Source: JAAFIP01 sp043778205 (GTDB taxonomy: Bacteria > Pseudomonadota > Gammaproteobacteria > Burkholderiales > Burkholderiaceae_C). From it: DNA of 64,000 nucleotides. Location of the stretch: the NCBI GenBank assembly GCA_043778205.1, contig JAYWGO010000075.1:1-64000 (forward strand), in the 5' to 3' direction. The stretch's first letter is position 1; each line of letters begins with the position of its first letter. Of this stretch, positions 1 through 7,251 are shown in pieces. Both the position numbers and the translations under genes were made by a program. The notes beneath the pieces were generated by a model. The model had not been told where the DNA came from, made no database searches, and was given only the letters and a program-made list of their open reading frames with translations.

Positions 1-61
1 GTGGGCCGCTGGTGCGGCTAGTTTCTTCTTGCTTGGCATACATGCTCTTTCGTTTACTCAT
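1..61 (-). CDS. 5' end of an unidentified gene, possibly an IS transposase (partial, runs off left edge)
   Basis: On the minus strand an ATG at 61-59 is preceded by GAGG at a six-base spacing, which is a good ribosome binding site. The frame stays open to the window edge and begins MSKRKSMYAKQEE. The homology of the neighbouring methyltransferase fragment starts abruptly at about position 88, so 1 to about 87 reads like the terminal segment of an inserted element whose first gene points outward. That it is a transposase is inference from position only; 20 residues are too few to assign a family. Confidence 0.35.
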   Translation of the reverse strand, partial: MSKRKSMYAKQEETSRTSGP

Positions 62-87
62 GTTATGCCTCACACACAAAATTTCTG

Positions 88-339
88 ACAGGCTCCTGCT
101 GGTTCATCGACACCGACTACAACGAAGAAAGCTTCTTCGTCCGCCACGCCTACTTCCTAGGTGCCAACGACCCGTATAAAGCGCTCAAGACAACACTCAA
201 AGCCGAAATCAACGAAGAAGCCTGGGCCACGCTGAACAGCGATACGTCGCGGGCGTTTGATAAGCCGAAGTCGGGGCGGATTGCGGTGAAGGTTATCAAT
301 CATTTGGGGGATGAGGTGATGAAGGTCTTCAAGGTGTAA
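88..339 (+). pseudogene. C-terminal fragment of a Mod-type site-specific DNA methyltransferase
   Basis: The reading frame ending at TAA 337-339 encodes about 83 residues (TGSCWFIDTDYNEES at the start, RIAVKVINHLGDEVMKVFKV at the end). This matches the C-terminal tail pattern of large adenine-specific methyltransferases of type III-like restriction-modification systems: LDTDY, aromatic stretch, Lys-Ala-Leu-Lys-Ala-Glu-Ile, then Ile-Ala-Val-Lys. No start or catalytic motifs remain (no DPPY, no FxGxG), and an in-frame TAG at 19-21 closes the frame upstream. It is therefore a truncated remnant, probably cut by the element at the left edge. The family call is from remembered motif pattern and has not been searched. 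Confidence 0.55.
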
Positions 340-352
340 ACTAGGTCTAGAT

Positions 353-1453
353 ATGAAAACTGAGTTTATACAACCACGCTTTGACGGTCGTCGCTTTGAC
401 GACCACACGCTACCTGTTGAGGTTGCGCGGGATTTGGCTGCATATGAAACGCTGGTAGTAGAGCTAGCCAAGCATCTTTATCTGCAAGACCATGGCGACC
501 GGCAGCGTGTGCCCAAAGGGTTTGCAGCTGATTTTCATCTGCATATTGAACGTATTGACGATGGCAGTGCAAGGCCATTACTTTCGATAGTAATTGCTGG
601 TGTATTGGGCCTAACGGGTGGCACAAACACATACTTTGAACGCTCAAGAGACTTAATTAGTGAGTGCATAGCCGCGCCAGATGGACAGCTGCCAGCTAAT
701 TTTCCGCGAGAGCTTTTGGCACACTTTAATCAACTTGGTCGATCTCTCAGAAGCGACGAGGCCTTGGAGCTTCCTCGCGCTGGTGCAGCACCTGCTGTGC
801 TTACACCCGATCGCCGCAAGCGGTTGGTACTTGCTGCCGAAGGCGTTTATGAGCGTGAAATCGAGTTGGTTGGTGCAATTGGTGAGGCTGATTGGGAGAA
901 ATCGACTTTTCGTATGCGGTTGGCGAACGGCAACCAAACTATCGTAGCAATGCCGGAGAGTTTTCATAGTAAAGCCAGAGAATTTGGCGGGCGTCCCCGC
1001 CATCAGGTAACCTTCAAAGGGATTGCAGCTTTTGATTCTTTCGACGCCTTGCAGAAAGTTGTATCTGTTGAGTCATTAGAGATTCAACGTAATTACGAGT
1101 TGGTTGGAAGGCTCGACGAGCTTGCTGAACTTCAAGACGGCTGGCTTGACGGAGATGGTGTAGCGCTTGACCCTGATCAGTTAGCATCAGTATCCGAAAA
1201 ATTTGCAACCCATTATCCTGAGCGGGTTCCTTTGCCTGTGATTGTGCCGACACCTGAAGGCAATCTTTTACTCGAATGGGCCTTTGCAGGTCATCCATCT
1301 GTGGATATTAATTTATTGGGAACAAAGGCTGAGTTTCATTCGTTTGGTCTTGATAGTGTCGACGTTGAACGAGAATTTCTATTGGTAGACGATAGTGCAT
1401 GGGAGCAGTTCTTTGCTTTCTTGGGCGAGCAGCTCAAGGAGCAAGTAGCATGA
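353..1453 (+). CDS. uncharacterized protein, first gene of a coupled two-gene module
   Basis: This encodes 366 residues with no signal peptide or membrane segment visible. The C-terminal third (from about 255) has the pattern LAELQDGWLDGDG, then LPVIVPTPEGNLLLEW, and ends in an acidic segment with WEQFF. I recall this pattern from uncharacterized bacterial proteins encoded next to a small partner, but I know no assigned function. Its TGA overlaps the ATG of the next gene (ATGA), so the two are probably translationally coupled. It begins 13 bp after the methyltransferase stump, so it may once have belonged to the same operon as the restriction-modification genes. No catalytic motif was recognised. 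Confidence 0.7.
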   Translation: MKTEFIQPRFDGRRFDDHTLPVEVARDLAAYETLVVELAKHLYLQDHGDRQRVPKGFAADFHLHIERIDDGSARPLLSIVIAGVLGLTGGTNTYFERSRDLISECIAAPDGQLPANFPRELLAHFNQLGRSLRSDEALELPRAGAAPAVLTPDRRKRLVLAAEGVYEREIELVGAIGEADWEKSTFRMRLANGNQTIVAMPESFHSKAREFGGRPRHQVTFKGIAAFDSFDALQKVVSVESLEIQRNYELVGRLDELAELQDGWLDGDGVALDPDQLASVSEKFATHYPERVPLPVIVPTPEGNLLLEWAFAGHPSVDINLLGTKAEFHSFGLDSVDVEREFLLVDDSAWEQFFAFLGEQLKEQVA

Positions 1454-1818
1454 CACCCAGTACTGTATTACTGCGCCAAATTCACCCAAAGTTTTACCCT
1501 AACGGGGAACTGACCAGCCAAGCATTTTTGCCCTTTCCCAAAGACCATGGAAAGCCTTCGGTTTATGACAGTGACCAAATTTCTGCTGCAGATGCCTTCA
1601 TTCATTACACTACCGTTTTGAATAATCAATCATCTTCTGTATGGGGTGTGGACTGTAACGAGGTAATAAGCGCTGGGTTAACCAGTGAAGCCAATCCACT
1701 TCTCAATTTCCCTTCGCATTCGCTTATAAACTTTACGGGTCAACCTGATAAGGAATGGCGAAAGCTGGCGAAACGGTTAAAGGAGTTCGCCTTGAAAAGA
1801 GGCTGCCTTCATCCGTAA
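1450..1818 (+). CDS. uncharacterized small protein, second gene of a coupled module
   Basis: This encodes 122 residues from the ATG overlapping the previous stop codon. Features seen are RQIHPKFYPNG and SQAFLPFPKDHGKPSVYD near the N terminus, an Ala-Phe-Ile-His-Tyr segment, then GVWGVD, and a C-terminal basic helix (WRKLAKRLKEFALKRG). The pattern is that of small conserved proteins of unknown function found beside the preceding gene's family. Because the two are translationally coupled they probably act together. A longer start (1399) exists but lies inside the upstream gene, and the overlap start is the more plausible one. Function unknown. Confidence 0.7.
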   Translation: MTPSTVLLRQIHPKFYPNGELTSQAFLPFPKDHGKPSVYDSDQISAADAFIHYTTVLNNQSSSVWGVDCNEVISAGLTSEANPLLNFPSHSLINFTGQPDKEWRKLAKRLKEFALKRGCLHP

Positions 1819-1829
1819 GTGCATATCTT

Positions 1830-3950
1830 ATGGATTTCCGCATATCCGATACCTTCACCGATAGCCTCGCCAAACTCACAGGCGATGAGCAAAAACTGGT
1901 CAAAACCACCGCATTTGATTTGCAGATGAACCCGGTCAACCCGGGTATGAGCCTGCACAAGCTGGAAAAGGCGAAGGATAAAAACTTTTGGTCGGCACGG
2001 GTGGGTAGCGACATCAGGTTGATATTGCACAAGACTGCCGTTAGCCTGCTGCTGTGCTACGTGGACCACCACGACAAGGCCTATCGCTGGGCCGAGCGGC
2101 GCAAGCTAGAGACGCACCCTACTACTGGCGCTGCGCAATGGGTTGAAATAAAGGAGCGGGTAGAGGACATGGCACCTGCTTGGCCAATGGGCGTGGCTGA
2201 AAAGGCTGCCAACCCGTGGGTGTTTAACCCGCCCAAGGTCTTGCTGTTTGCACAGCGCACTGATGATGAACTGCTGGGTTATGGTGTGCCCGCTGAATGG
2301 CTGGCCGATGTGCGTGCGGCGGATGAAGATGGCTTGATGGCATTGGCCGAGCACTTGCCCAAAGAGGCCGCCGAGGCGCTGCTAGAGCTGGCCATGGGCG
2401 GCACGCCCGCTGTGGCACCTGTAGCTCCGCTGGGCGCCAACCCGTTTGACCACCCGGATGCGCAGCGCCGCTTTAGGGTGATGCACGATGTGGACGAGCT
2501 GGAGCGGGCGCTGTCGGCCCCGTGGGAAAAGTGGATCACCTTTTTGCACCCGGCGCAGCGCGACTGGGTAGAGCGCGACTACAGTGGCCCGGCGCGGGTG
2601 TCGGGCTCGGCAGGTACGGGCAAAACGATTGTGGCGCTGCACCGTGCGGTGTATTTGGCGCGCAAGCACGCGGACAGCCGTGTGCTGCTGGCTACGTTTT
2701 CAGAGCCGCTGGCCAGTGCGCTGCACCAAAAGCTGCGTTTGCTGATCAGCGGCACGCCACGGCTTGCTGAGCGGCTGGAGGTGCAGTCTGTAGTTGGGGT
2801 GGGCGAGCGGCTTTACATTGCAACGATAGGGCGGTTGAATGTAGCTTCGGCGCAGGCTGTGGCGCAGGCACTTGCCCACGCAGTGGCGCATGCTGAGCCT
2901 ACGGTGTCGCCTGCATTGACGCTGCCTTTTGTGCAATCAGAGTGGGACGGGTTGATCAACGAATGGCAGGTGGAAAGCTGGGAGGCTTACCGTGACTTGG
3001 TGCGCCTTGGCCGTAAGACAAAGCTGCCCGAAGCGCGCCGCGCTGCGGTGTGGGCGGTGGTGGAGAAGGCACGGGCGCAGTTGCGTGAGCAAGGCTTGAT
3101 TACCCATGCGCAGATGTTCAACCAGTTAGCTAAGCACTTTGAAAGCGTAGGGAAGCCGCCTTTTGACTTTATTGTGGTGGACGAGGCGCAGGACGTGTCG
3201 GTGGCGCAGCTCAAGTTTTTGGCTGCACTGGGCGCACAGGCTGGCGCGCCTAAGGCGAATGGCTTGTTCTTTGCAGGTGACCTGGGGCAACGCATCTTCC
3301 AGTTGCCTTTTTCGTGGAAGTCACTGGGCGTAGATGTGCGTGGCCGTGCCCGCACGTTGACGATTAACTACCGCACATCCCACCAGATTCGCGCCCAGGC
3401 CGATAGGTTACTGGGGCCAGAGGTGGCGGATGTGGACGGCAACGTGGAGACGCGTAAAGGCACAGTGTCGGTGTTTAACGGGCAGCAGCCGCTGGTTTGT
3501 ACGTTTGTCACAGAGGCAGCCGAAATAGCTGGCGTTGGCGAATGGCTGCGGGACTGCGCCCGTGAAGCCCTGCGGCCTGCTGAGATGGCTGTGTTTGTAC
3601 GGTCTGAGGCGCAGCTTGACCGTGCGCGCCAGGCAGTTAAATCTGCTGATTTAGATTTTTGCGTGCTGGACGATAAGGTACGGCCTGAAGAGACGAAGGT
3701 GTCGATCTGCACGATGCATTTGGCCAAAGGGCTGGAGTTTCGCGCTGTGGTGGTGATGGCCTGTGATGACGAGGTTGTGCCCCTACAAAGCCGGATTGAA
3801 GACATTGCCGACGGTGCTGATTTGCAAGAGGTGTACAACACCGAGCGGCACTTGCTGTATGTGGCCTGCACCCGTGCCAGAGACCGGCTGCTGGTAACGG
3901 CGACTGATCCAGCTTCGGAGTTTCTTGAGGATTTGCTAAGAGCTGTCTGA
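1830..3950 (+). CDS. superfamily 1 (UvrD-like) helicase with N-terminal RelE/ParE-like domain
   Basis: This encodes 706 residues from ATG 1830. Residues 1 to about 95 resemble a RelE/ParE toxin fold (FWSARVGSDIRLILHK, then LLCYVDHHDKAYRWAERR). The rest is an SF1A helicase. Walker A GSAGTGKT lies near 260, motif II VVDEAQD near 450, and motif III GDLGQR follows. Motif IV is INYRTS, motif V TMHLAKGLEF lies near 630, and motif VI YVACTRARDR near 680. All ATPase motifs look intact. An upstream in-frame ATG at 1755 overlaps the preceding gene; I prefer 1830 because MDFRISDTF is where the domain begins. DNA translocation or unwinding is expected from the family. Whether the N-terminal domain still cleaves RNA is unknown. 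It sits behind restriction-modification debris and two unknown genes, which fits a defence or mobile context. Confidence 0.8.
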   Translation: MDFRISDTFTDSLAKLTGDEQKLVKTTAFDLQMNPVNPGMSLHKLEKAKDKNFWSARVGSDIRLILHKTAVSLLLCYVDHHDKAYRWAERRKLETHPTTGAAQWVEIKERVEDMAPAWPMGVAEKAANPWVFNPPKVLLFAQRTDDELLGYGVPAEWLADVRAADEDGLMALAEHLPKEAAEALLELAMGGTPAVAPVAPLGANPFDHPDAQRRFRVMHDVDELERALSAPWEKWITFLHPAQRDWVERDYSGPARVSGSAGTGKTIVALHRAVYLARKHADSRVLLATFSEPLASALHQKLRLLISGTPRLAERLEVQSVVGVGERLYIATIGRLNVASAQAVAQALAHAVAHAEPTVSPALTLPFVQSEWDGLINEWQVESWEAYRDLVRLGRKTKLPEARRAAVWAVVEKARAQLREQGLITHAQMFNQLAKHFESVGKPPFDFIVVDEAQDVSVAQLKFLAALGAQAGAPKANGLFFAGDLGQRIFQLPFSWKSLGVDVRGRARTLTINYRTSHQIRAQADRLLGPEVADVDGNVETRKGTVSVFNGQQPLVCTFVTEAAEIAGVGEWLRDCAREALRPAEMAVFVRSEAQLDRARQAVKSADLDFCVLDDKVRPEETKVSICTMHLAKGLEFRAVVVMACDDEVVPLQSRIEDIADGADLQEVYNTERHLLYVACTRARDRLLVTATDPASEFLEDLLRAV

Positions 3951-3960
3951 CTGCGACGCT

Positions 3961-4338
3961 ATGAAACCCAAATCCTCCACCACCTTGGTCTACTCCACCG
4001 AAACCGGCCGCATCTGCCCTGATTGCAGCCAGCCGGTGGCGCAGTGCCAATGCGCGGCTAACAAGCGGGCTTTGGCTGCGGCCAGCAGCGCGGCGGCGGA
4101 CGGGGTGCTGCGGGTGCAGCGCGAGACGAAGGGGCGGGGTGGCAAAAGCGTGACGGTGGTGCGCGGCTTGGCGCTGGACGCTACAGCGCTGGCCGCTTTG
4201 GGCAAACAGCTCAAAGCCGCCTGCGGGTCGGGCGGCACGGCCAAAGACGGGGTGATAGAAGTGCAGGGCGACCATGTGGTCACCGTCATGGCGGCGCTGG
4301 TGAAGCTGGGGTATGCAGTAAAGCGCTCTGGCGGCTAG
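3961..4338 (+). CDS. yciH: SUI1/YciH-family translation initiation factor homologue, intact copy 1
   Basis: This encodes 125 residues, the usual length of bacterial eIF1-like (SUI1) proteins. The N-terminal part has a zinc-finger-like CPDC-x7-CQC cluster (near 19-30). The SUI1 domain follows with GRGGKSVTVVRGL, LGKQLKAACGSGG and EVQGDH. The protein probably binds the small ribosomal subunit and influences start-site fidelity, as the family does. It starts 10 bp after the helicase stop. This is the only intact member of four same-strand copies in the window. It is followed at about 4354 by a copy of the dispersed palindromic repeat. Confidence 0.88.
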   Translation: MKPKSSTTLVYSTETGRICPDCSQPVAQCQCAANKRALAAASSAAADGVLRVQRETKGRGGKSVTVVRGLALDATALAALGKQLKAACGSGGTAKDGVIEVQGDHVVTVMAALVKLGYAVKRSGG

Positions 4339-4353
4339 GTGGCGGTAGTTTTT

Positions 4354-4415
4354 TAAGCCTTTTAGGCCACTAGCCCAATAGAATATTGCGGGAGCAGCTA
4401 TTAAAAATGTAGTAA
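4354..4415 (+). repeat. dispersed palindromic repeat, copy A
   Basis: This stretch carries the shared blocks TAGCCCAATA, then ATTGCGGGAGCAGCTATTAA, then TAGTAAG. It belongs to a family with at least nine copies in the window (near 4.36, 5.68, 7.11, 8.99, 22.35, 25.33, 35.86, 48.57 and 58.62 kb). It lies immediately 3' of yciH copy 1 and is almost the same as the copy behind yciH copy 2. Confidence 0.75.
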
Positions 4416-4450
4416 GTAGGTATATCTACCCAGCCGTCACGCGCGTCTGC

Positions 4451-4696
4451 CTAGCTGCGCCGTTCATCGCCGGCGCGTGGCGGGTGGCTGCCAGAGCGGT
4501 CTAGCAGGCCGCGTAGCTCTGCCATGTCGATGCAGGCCAGGGCTTGCCCCGTCGTCTGCTCCCAGCTGTTGATACTGGCAATTTTCTCGGCCACGGCTAA
4601 GGACACAAAGTAGTCCATGCTGATGGAGTCACGCTGGGCGTGCTGGCGCGCTGCTTGGGCGATAGAGTCTGGCAGGGTGATGTCTAGCTTGGTCAT
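4451..4696 (-). CDS. putative antitoxin of a PIN-domain toxin-antitoxin pair
   Basis: This encodes 81 residues: MTKLDITLPDSIAQAARQHA, then SMDYFVSLAVAEKI. The pattern (beta strand, Leu-Pro, helix, helix) suggests a ribbon-helix-helix/Arc-like DNA-binding antitoxin. Its ATG overlaps the stop of the upstream toxin gene by four bases (ATGA), so toxin comes first and antitoxin second. It presumably neutralises the PIN nuclease and autoregulates the operon. The family is inferred from this pattern and from context. Confidence 0.72.
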   Translation of the reverse strand: MTKLDITLPDSIAQAARQHAQRDSISMDYFVSLAVAEKIASINSWEQTTGQALACIDMAELRGLLDRSGSHPPRAGDERRS

Positions 4697-5121
4697 AACA
4701 GTTTCTCCAGTTCATGCAAACAGTCTGCGGGGCGCATGCAGCGCAGGTTAAACCGCCCTGCTGCGTCGTGTAAATGCCGCTGGTTGAAGGTTACCAGCAT
4801 ATCGACTCTCCCGTTGATAGCGGTTTCCAGCACCATTTCGTCAGCCACGTCTTGCAACTGGGGCCGCCATAAAAAGTGCGGCGGCTGCTTGTCGCAGGTT
4901 TTGGTAATAAGTTGTAGCGCGCGTTCCAGTTCTTCGTCGGTCAGCCCGTGTACCTCTTGTTGTCTACTTCGTTTGAGTATGGCTTCGTACTCAAACAGCA
5001 AGGGAACGGATACCACCATGGTGATTTTGCGCTGCAAAGCGTAGTCCAGCAAAGCGCGTGAAGCGCCTGTTTTACTGCGAAAAGCTGCAATGACTACATC
5101 GGTATCTAAAACAACGCGCAT
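4693..5121 (-). CDS. PIN-domain ribonuclease toxin (COG1569-like)
   Basis: This encodes 142 residues from ATG 5121. It starts MRVVLDTDVVIAAF, which carries the first conserved acidic pair of PIN nucleases. Later come a glutamate in LFEYEAIL, the segment DVADEMVLETAI, and VDMLVTFNQRHL near the C terminus, matching the acidic metal-binding positions of PIN folds. Such toxins cleave RNA when free of antitoxin. The longer ORF from 5163 has a non-conserved 14-residue start and is not preferred. The gene is cotranscribed with the overlapping antitoxin and lies between yciH copies 1 and 2. Confidence 0.82.
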   Translation of the reverse strand: MRVVLDTDVVIAAFRSKTGASRALLDYALQRKITMVVSVPLLFEYEAILKRSRQQEVHGLTDEELERALQLITKTCDKQPPHFLWRPQLQDVADEMVLETAINGRVDMLVTFNQRHLHDAAGRFNLRCMRPADCLHELEKLL

Positions 5122-5190
5122 GGATGAATTTTGCCATACCCGTGTGATAGCGACTACTGCCATTGCAACGGGGTATGGAGTTCAATGAAC

Positions 5191-5225
5191 AACACCCGCT
5201 GACTTTGGCAAGTAGAGCGGGTGTT
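5191..5225. promoter_or_regulatory. 10-bp perfect inverted repeat upstream of the toxin-antitoxin pair
   Basis: AACACCCGCT at 5191-5200 and AGCGGGTGTT at 5216-5225 are perfectly complementary with a 15-base loop. The hairpin lies between the divergent toxin gene and yciH copy 2. It could be the antitoxin operator or a transcript hairpin. No T-run follows on either strand, so a simple terminator is less likely. Confidence 0.45.
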
Positions 5226-5272
5226 TGGAATAAGGGTTGAGAGATATAGGGTGAACCGAACCACCACACCGC

Positions 5273-5663
5273 ATGAAGCCGACTTTTGTCTCTCAATGGA
5301 CTCATTTTAGCGTCTACTCCACCGAAACCGGCCGCATCTGCCCCGATTGCAGCCAGCCGGTGGCGCAGTGCCAGTGCGCGGCTCACAAACGGGCCTTGGC
5401 TGCGGCCAGCAGCGCAGCGGCCGACGGGGTGCTGCGGGTGCAGCGCGCAACCCAAGGTGCGGGGCGGCAAAAGCGTGACGCTGGTGCGCAACCTCGCGCT
5501 GGATGCTACTGCGCTGGCTGCTCTGGGTAAACAGCTTAAAGCCGCCTGCGGGTCGGGTGGCACGGCCAAAGACGGCGAGTACGAGGTGCAGGGCGACCAT
5601 GTGGCCACGGTGATGGCGGCGCTGGTGAAGCTGGGGTATGCGGTAAAGCGCTCGGGCGGCTAG
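5273..5663 (+). pseudogene. yciH: SUI1/YciH copy 2, disrupted by a one-base frameshift
   Basis: The first half is read in the frame of ATG 5273 (VYSTETGRICPDC, then AADGVLRVQRA). The second half is read in the +1 frame (RGGKSVTLVRNL, then LGKQLKAACGSGG and YAVKRSGG, stop at 5663). Compared with copy 1, the stretch between the CAGCGC near 5445 and the shared GCAAAAGCGTGAC has 28 bases in place of 27, so one base has been inserted. The N-terminal residues before VYSTETG also differ from copy 1. The gene is broken unless recoding occurs. Confidence 0.85.
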
Positions 5664-5680
5664 CTGGCGCTAGGTTTATG

Positions 5681-5740
5681 AGCCTTTTAGGCCTCTAGCC
5701 CAATAAAATATTGCGAGAGCAGCTATTAAATGCGTAGTGA
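5681..5740 (+). repeat. dispersed palindromic repeat, copy B
   Basis: Shared blocks are GCCTTTTAGGCCTCTAGCCC and ATTGCGAGAGCAGCTATTAA. This copy lies directly 3' of yciH copy 2 and closely matches copy A, so gene and repeat were probably duplicated as one unit. Confidence 0.75.
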
Positions 5741-5804
5741 CTTATGTGGCTTCTAGCCAGTTCCCAAGCCAGAAAAATACGCCATCTTGATAAATACTGG
5801 TTAA

Positions 5805-5817
5805 AATAACAGTTATT
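5805..5817. promoter_or_regulatory. 13-bp palindrome upstream of the RhuM-family gene
   Basis: AATAACAGTTATT is a perfect palindrome around a central A. It lies about 40 bp before the ATG at 5855 in an AT-rich stretch. It could be a repressor site; there is no further evidence. Confidence 0.3.
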
Positions 5818-5854
5818 CGGTAAAAACCTTGCCTGCAATCTGCGCAACGATGTC

Positions 5855-6859
5855 ATGACCAGCCCCCAGCAATTCCTTATCTACCAAAGCGAAGACGGCT
5901 CCACCCGCATTGATGTGCTGCTGGAGGCCGAGACCCTTTGGTTGAGCCAGAAGCAGCTGACCGAGCTGTTTGGCAAGGCGAAGGGCACGATCAGCGAGCA
6001 CATTAGGCACATCTTCGAGGATGGCGAGCAGGACGAAAATTCAGTTGTTCGGTTATTCCGAACAACTGCCGCTGACGGCAAACAATATGAAGTGGCGCAC
6101 TACAACCTGGACATGGTGCTGGCCTTGGGTTTTCGGGTGCGCAGCCCGGTGGGGGTGCGGTTTCGGCGCTGGGCTAATGACAAGCTCAAAGAGTTTATTG
6201 TCAAAGGCTTTGTGCTGGACGACGCGCGGCTGAAGAGCCCCGGTGGGCAGGGCACAGGGCCAGACTACTTTGACGAGCTGACGCGCCGCCTGCAAGACAT
6301 TCGCACCAGCGAGCGGCGCTTTTACCAAAAGATCACCGATATTTACGCCACCAGTGTGGACTACGACAGCAACGATGCGCTGACGCAGGCGTTTTTTGCC
6401 ACGGTGCAAAACAAAGTGCATTACGCCGTGCATGGCCAGACGGCTGCCGAGCTGGTTGCCGCCCGGGCTGACAGCAGCCTGCCCAACATGGGGCTCACCA
6501 ACTGGCAGGGCGCACGCATTCGCAAGCCGGACGTGAGCGTGGCTAAAAACTATTTGTCAGAGGCTGAGCTGCGTGCCCTGAACAACCTGGCCGAGCAGTA
6601 TTTGATTTTTGCTGAAGGCCAGGCTTTGCGTCGCGTAGCCATGAGCATGCAAGACTGGGTCACCAAGCTGGAGGGTTTCTTAACGCTGAACGACCGCGAG
6701 ATCTTGCAAGGCGCTGGCACCGTGTCGGCGCAGTTGGCCAAGAGCCAAGCGGAGCACGAGTTTGATAAATTCAAGGCGGTGGATGACCTGCGGTTTGAGT
6801 CCGATTTTGACCAGATGGTGAAGCAGCTACCCGCTAAGCCACCGGGCAAGCTGCGTTAA
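5855..6859 (+). CDS. rhuM: RhuM-family (virulence RhuM domain) protein
   Basis: This encodes 334 residues. The N-terminal part contains LIYQSEDG, then LWLSQKQLTELFGK, a helix-turn-helix-like segment, then TISEHIRHIFEDGE. The family-typical block TAADGKQYEVAHYNLDMVLA follows, then GFRVRSPVGVRFRRWA, and further on the block RRFYQKITDIYATSVDYD. RhuM proteins were first named from Salmonella pathogenicity island 3, but their biochemical role is not established; many are found in accessory islands beside restriction or toxin genes. The length matches the family. The stop at 6859 directly abuts yciH copy 3. A perfect 11-bp inverted repeat lies inside the coding sequence at 6042-6068. Confidence 0.85.
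   Translation: MTSPQQFLIYQSEDGSTRIDVLLEAETLWLSQKQLTELFGKAKGTISEHIRHIFEDGEQDENSVVRLFRTTAADGKQYEVAHYNLDMVLALGFRVRSPVGVRFRRWANDKLKEFIVKGFVLDDARLKSPGGQGTGPDYFDELTRRLQDIRTSERRFYQKITDIYATSVDYDSNDALTQAFFATVQNKVHYAVHGQTAAELVAARADSSLPNMGLTNWQGARIRKPDVSVAKNYLSEAELRALNNLAEQYLIFAEGQALRRVAMSMQDWVTKLEGFLTLNDREILQGAGTVSAQLAKSQAEHEFDKFKAVDDLRFESDFDQMVKQLPAKPPGKLR
6042..6068. promoter_or_regulatory. 11-bp perfect inverted repeat inside rhuM
   Basis: CAGTTGTTCGG at 6042-6052 and CCGAACAACTG at 6058-6068 are perfectly complementary with a five-base loop (TTATT). Both arms lie inside codons of the RhuM domain. This could be an mRNA hairpin, an internal operator or a recombination scar. Confidence 0.5.
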
Positions 6860-7077
6860 ATGCGCACCGTGCTGAAAGCCACCTTGACCTACTCCACCGA
6901 AACCGGCCGCATCTGCCCCGATTGCAGCCAGCCGCTTTGGGTAAACAGCTTAAAGCCGCCTGCGGGTCGGGCGGCACGGCCAAAGATGGCGTGATAGAAG
7001 CGCAGGGCGACCATGTGGCCACGGTGATGGCGGCGCAGACCAAGCTGGGGTATGCGGTAAAGCGGTCTGGCGGGTGA
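6860..7077 (+). pseudogene. yciH: SUI1/YciH copy 3, internally deleted and frameshifted
   Basis: The 5' part encodes TYSTETGRICPDCSQP. The sequence then jumps directly to the bases that encode LGKQLKAACGSGG in copy 1, but in the wrong frame, and reading from ATG 6860 ends at TGA 6994. The 3' part aligns with copies 1 and 2 to a stop at 7075-7077 (EAQGDHVATVMAA in the original frame). About 165 bases of the middle, including the RGGKSV core, are missing. The start overlaps the end of rhuM. Confidence 0.85.
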
Positions 7078-7110
7078 TTTAGCCTGTTTTGCAGGTGTTT
7101 TTATATGTTA

Positions 7111-7165
7111 AATAGGCCTTTGACCCAAGGAAATGCTGCACAAGCAGCTATTGTATTCATAGTGT
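7111..7165 (+). repeat. dispersed palindromic repeat, copy C
   Basis: Contains GACCCAAGGAAATGCTGC, then ACAAGCAGCTATT and CATAGTG. The core GCTGC-ACAA-GCAGC is a perfect hairpin. It lies 3' of yciH copy 3, continuing the gene-plus-repeat pattern of copies 1 and 2. Confidence 0.75.
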
Positions 7166-7251
7166 TCGGCACAGCCTCAAGCCGCTGCACCATGTCTGCA
7201 AAGTGTGCCACCCCGGGTATCAGCAGGGCGGCTTTAAGGTTTAGCTAAGTC

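Noticed and set aside
1755..1829. Longer start for the RelE-helicase
   Set aside because: The extra 25 residues overlap the upstream small gene and do not resemble the toxin-like domain start; the evidence for 1830 is better, though not final.
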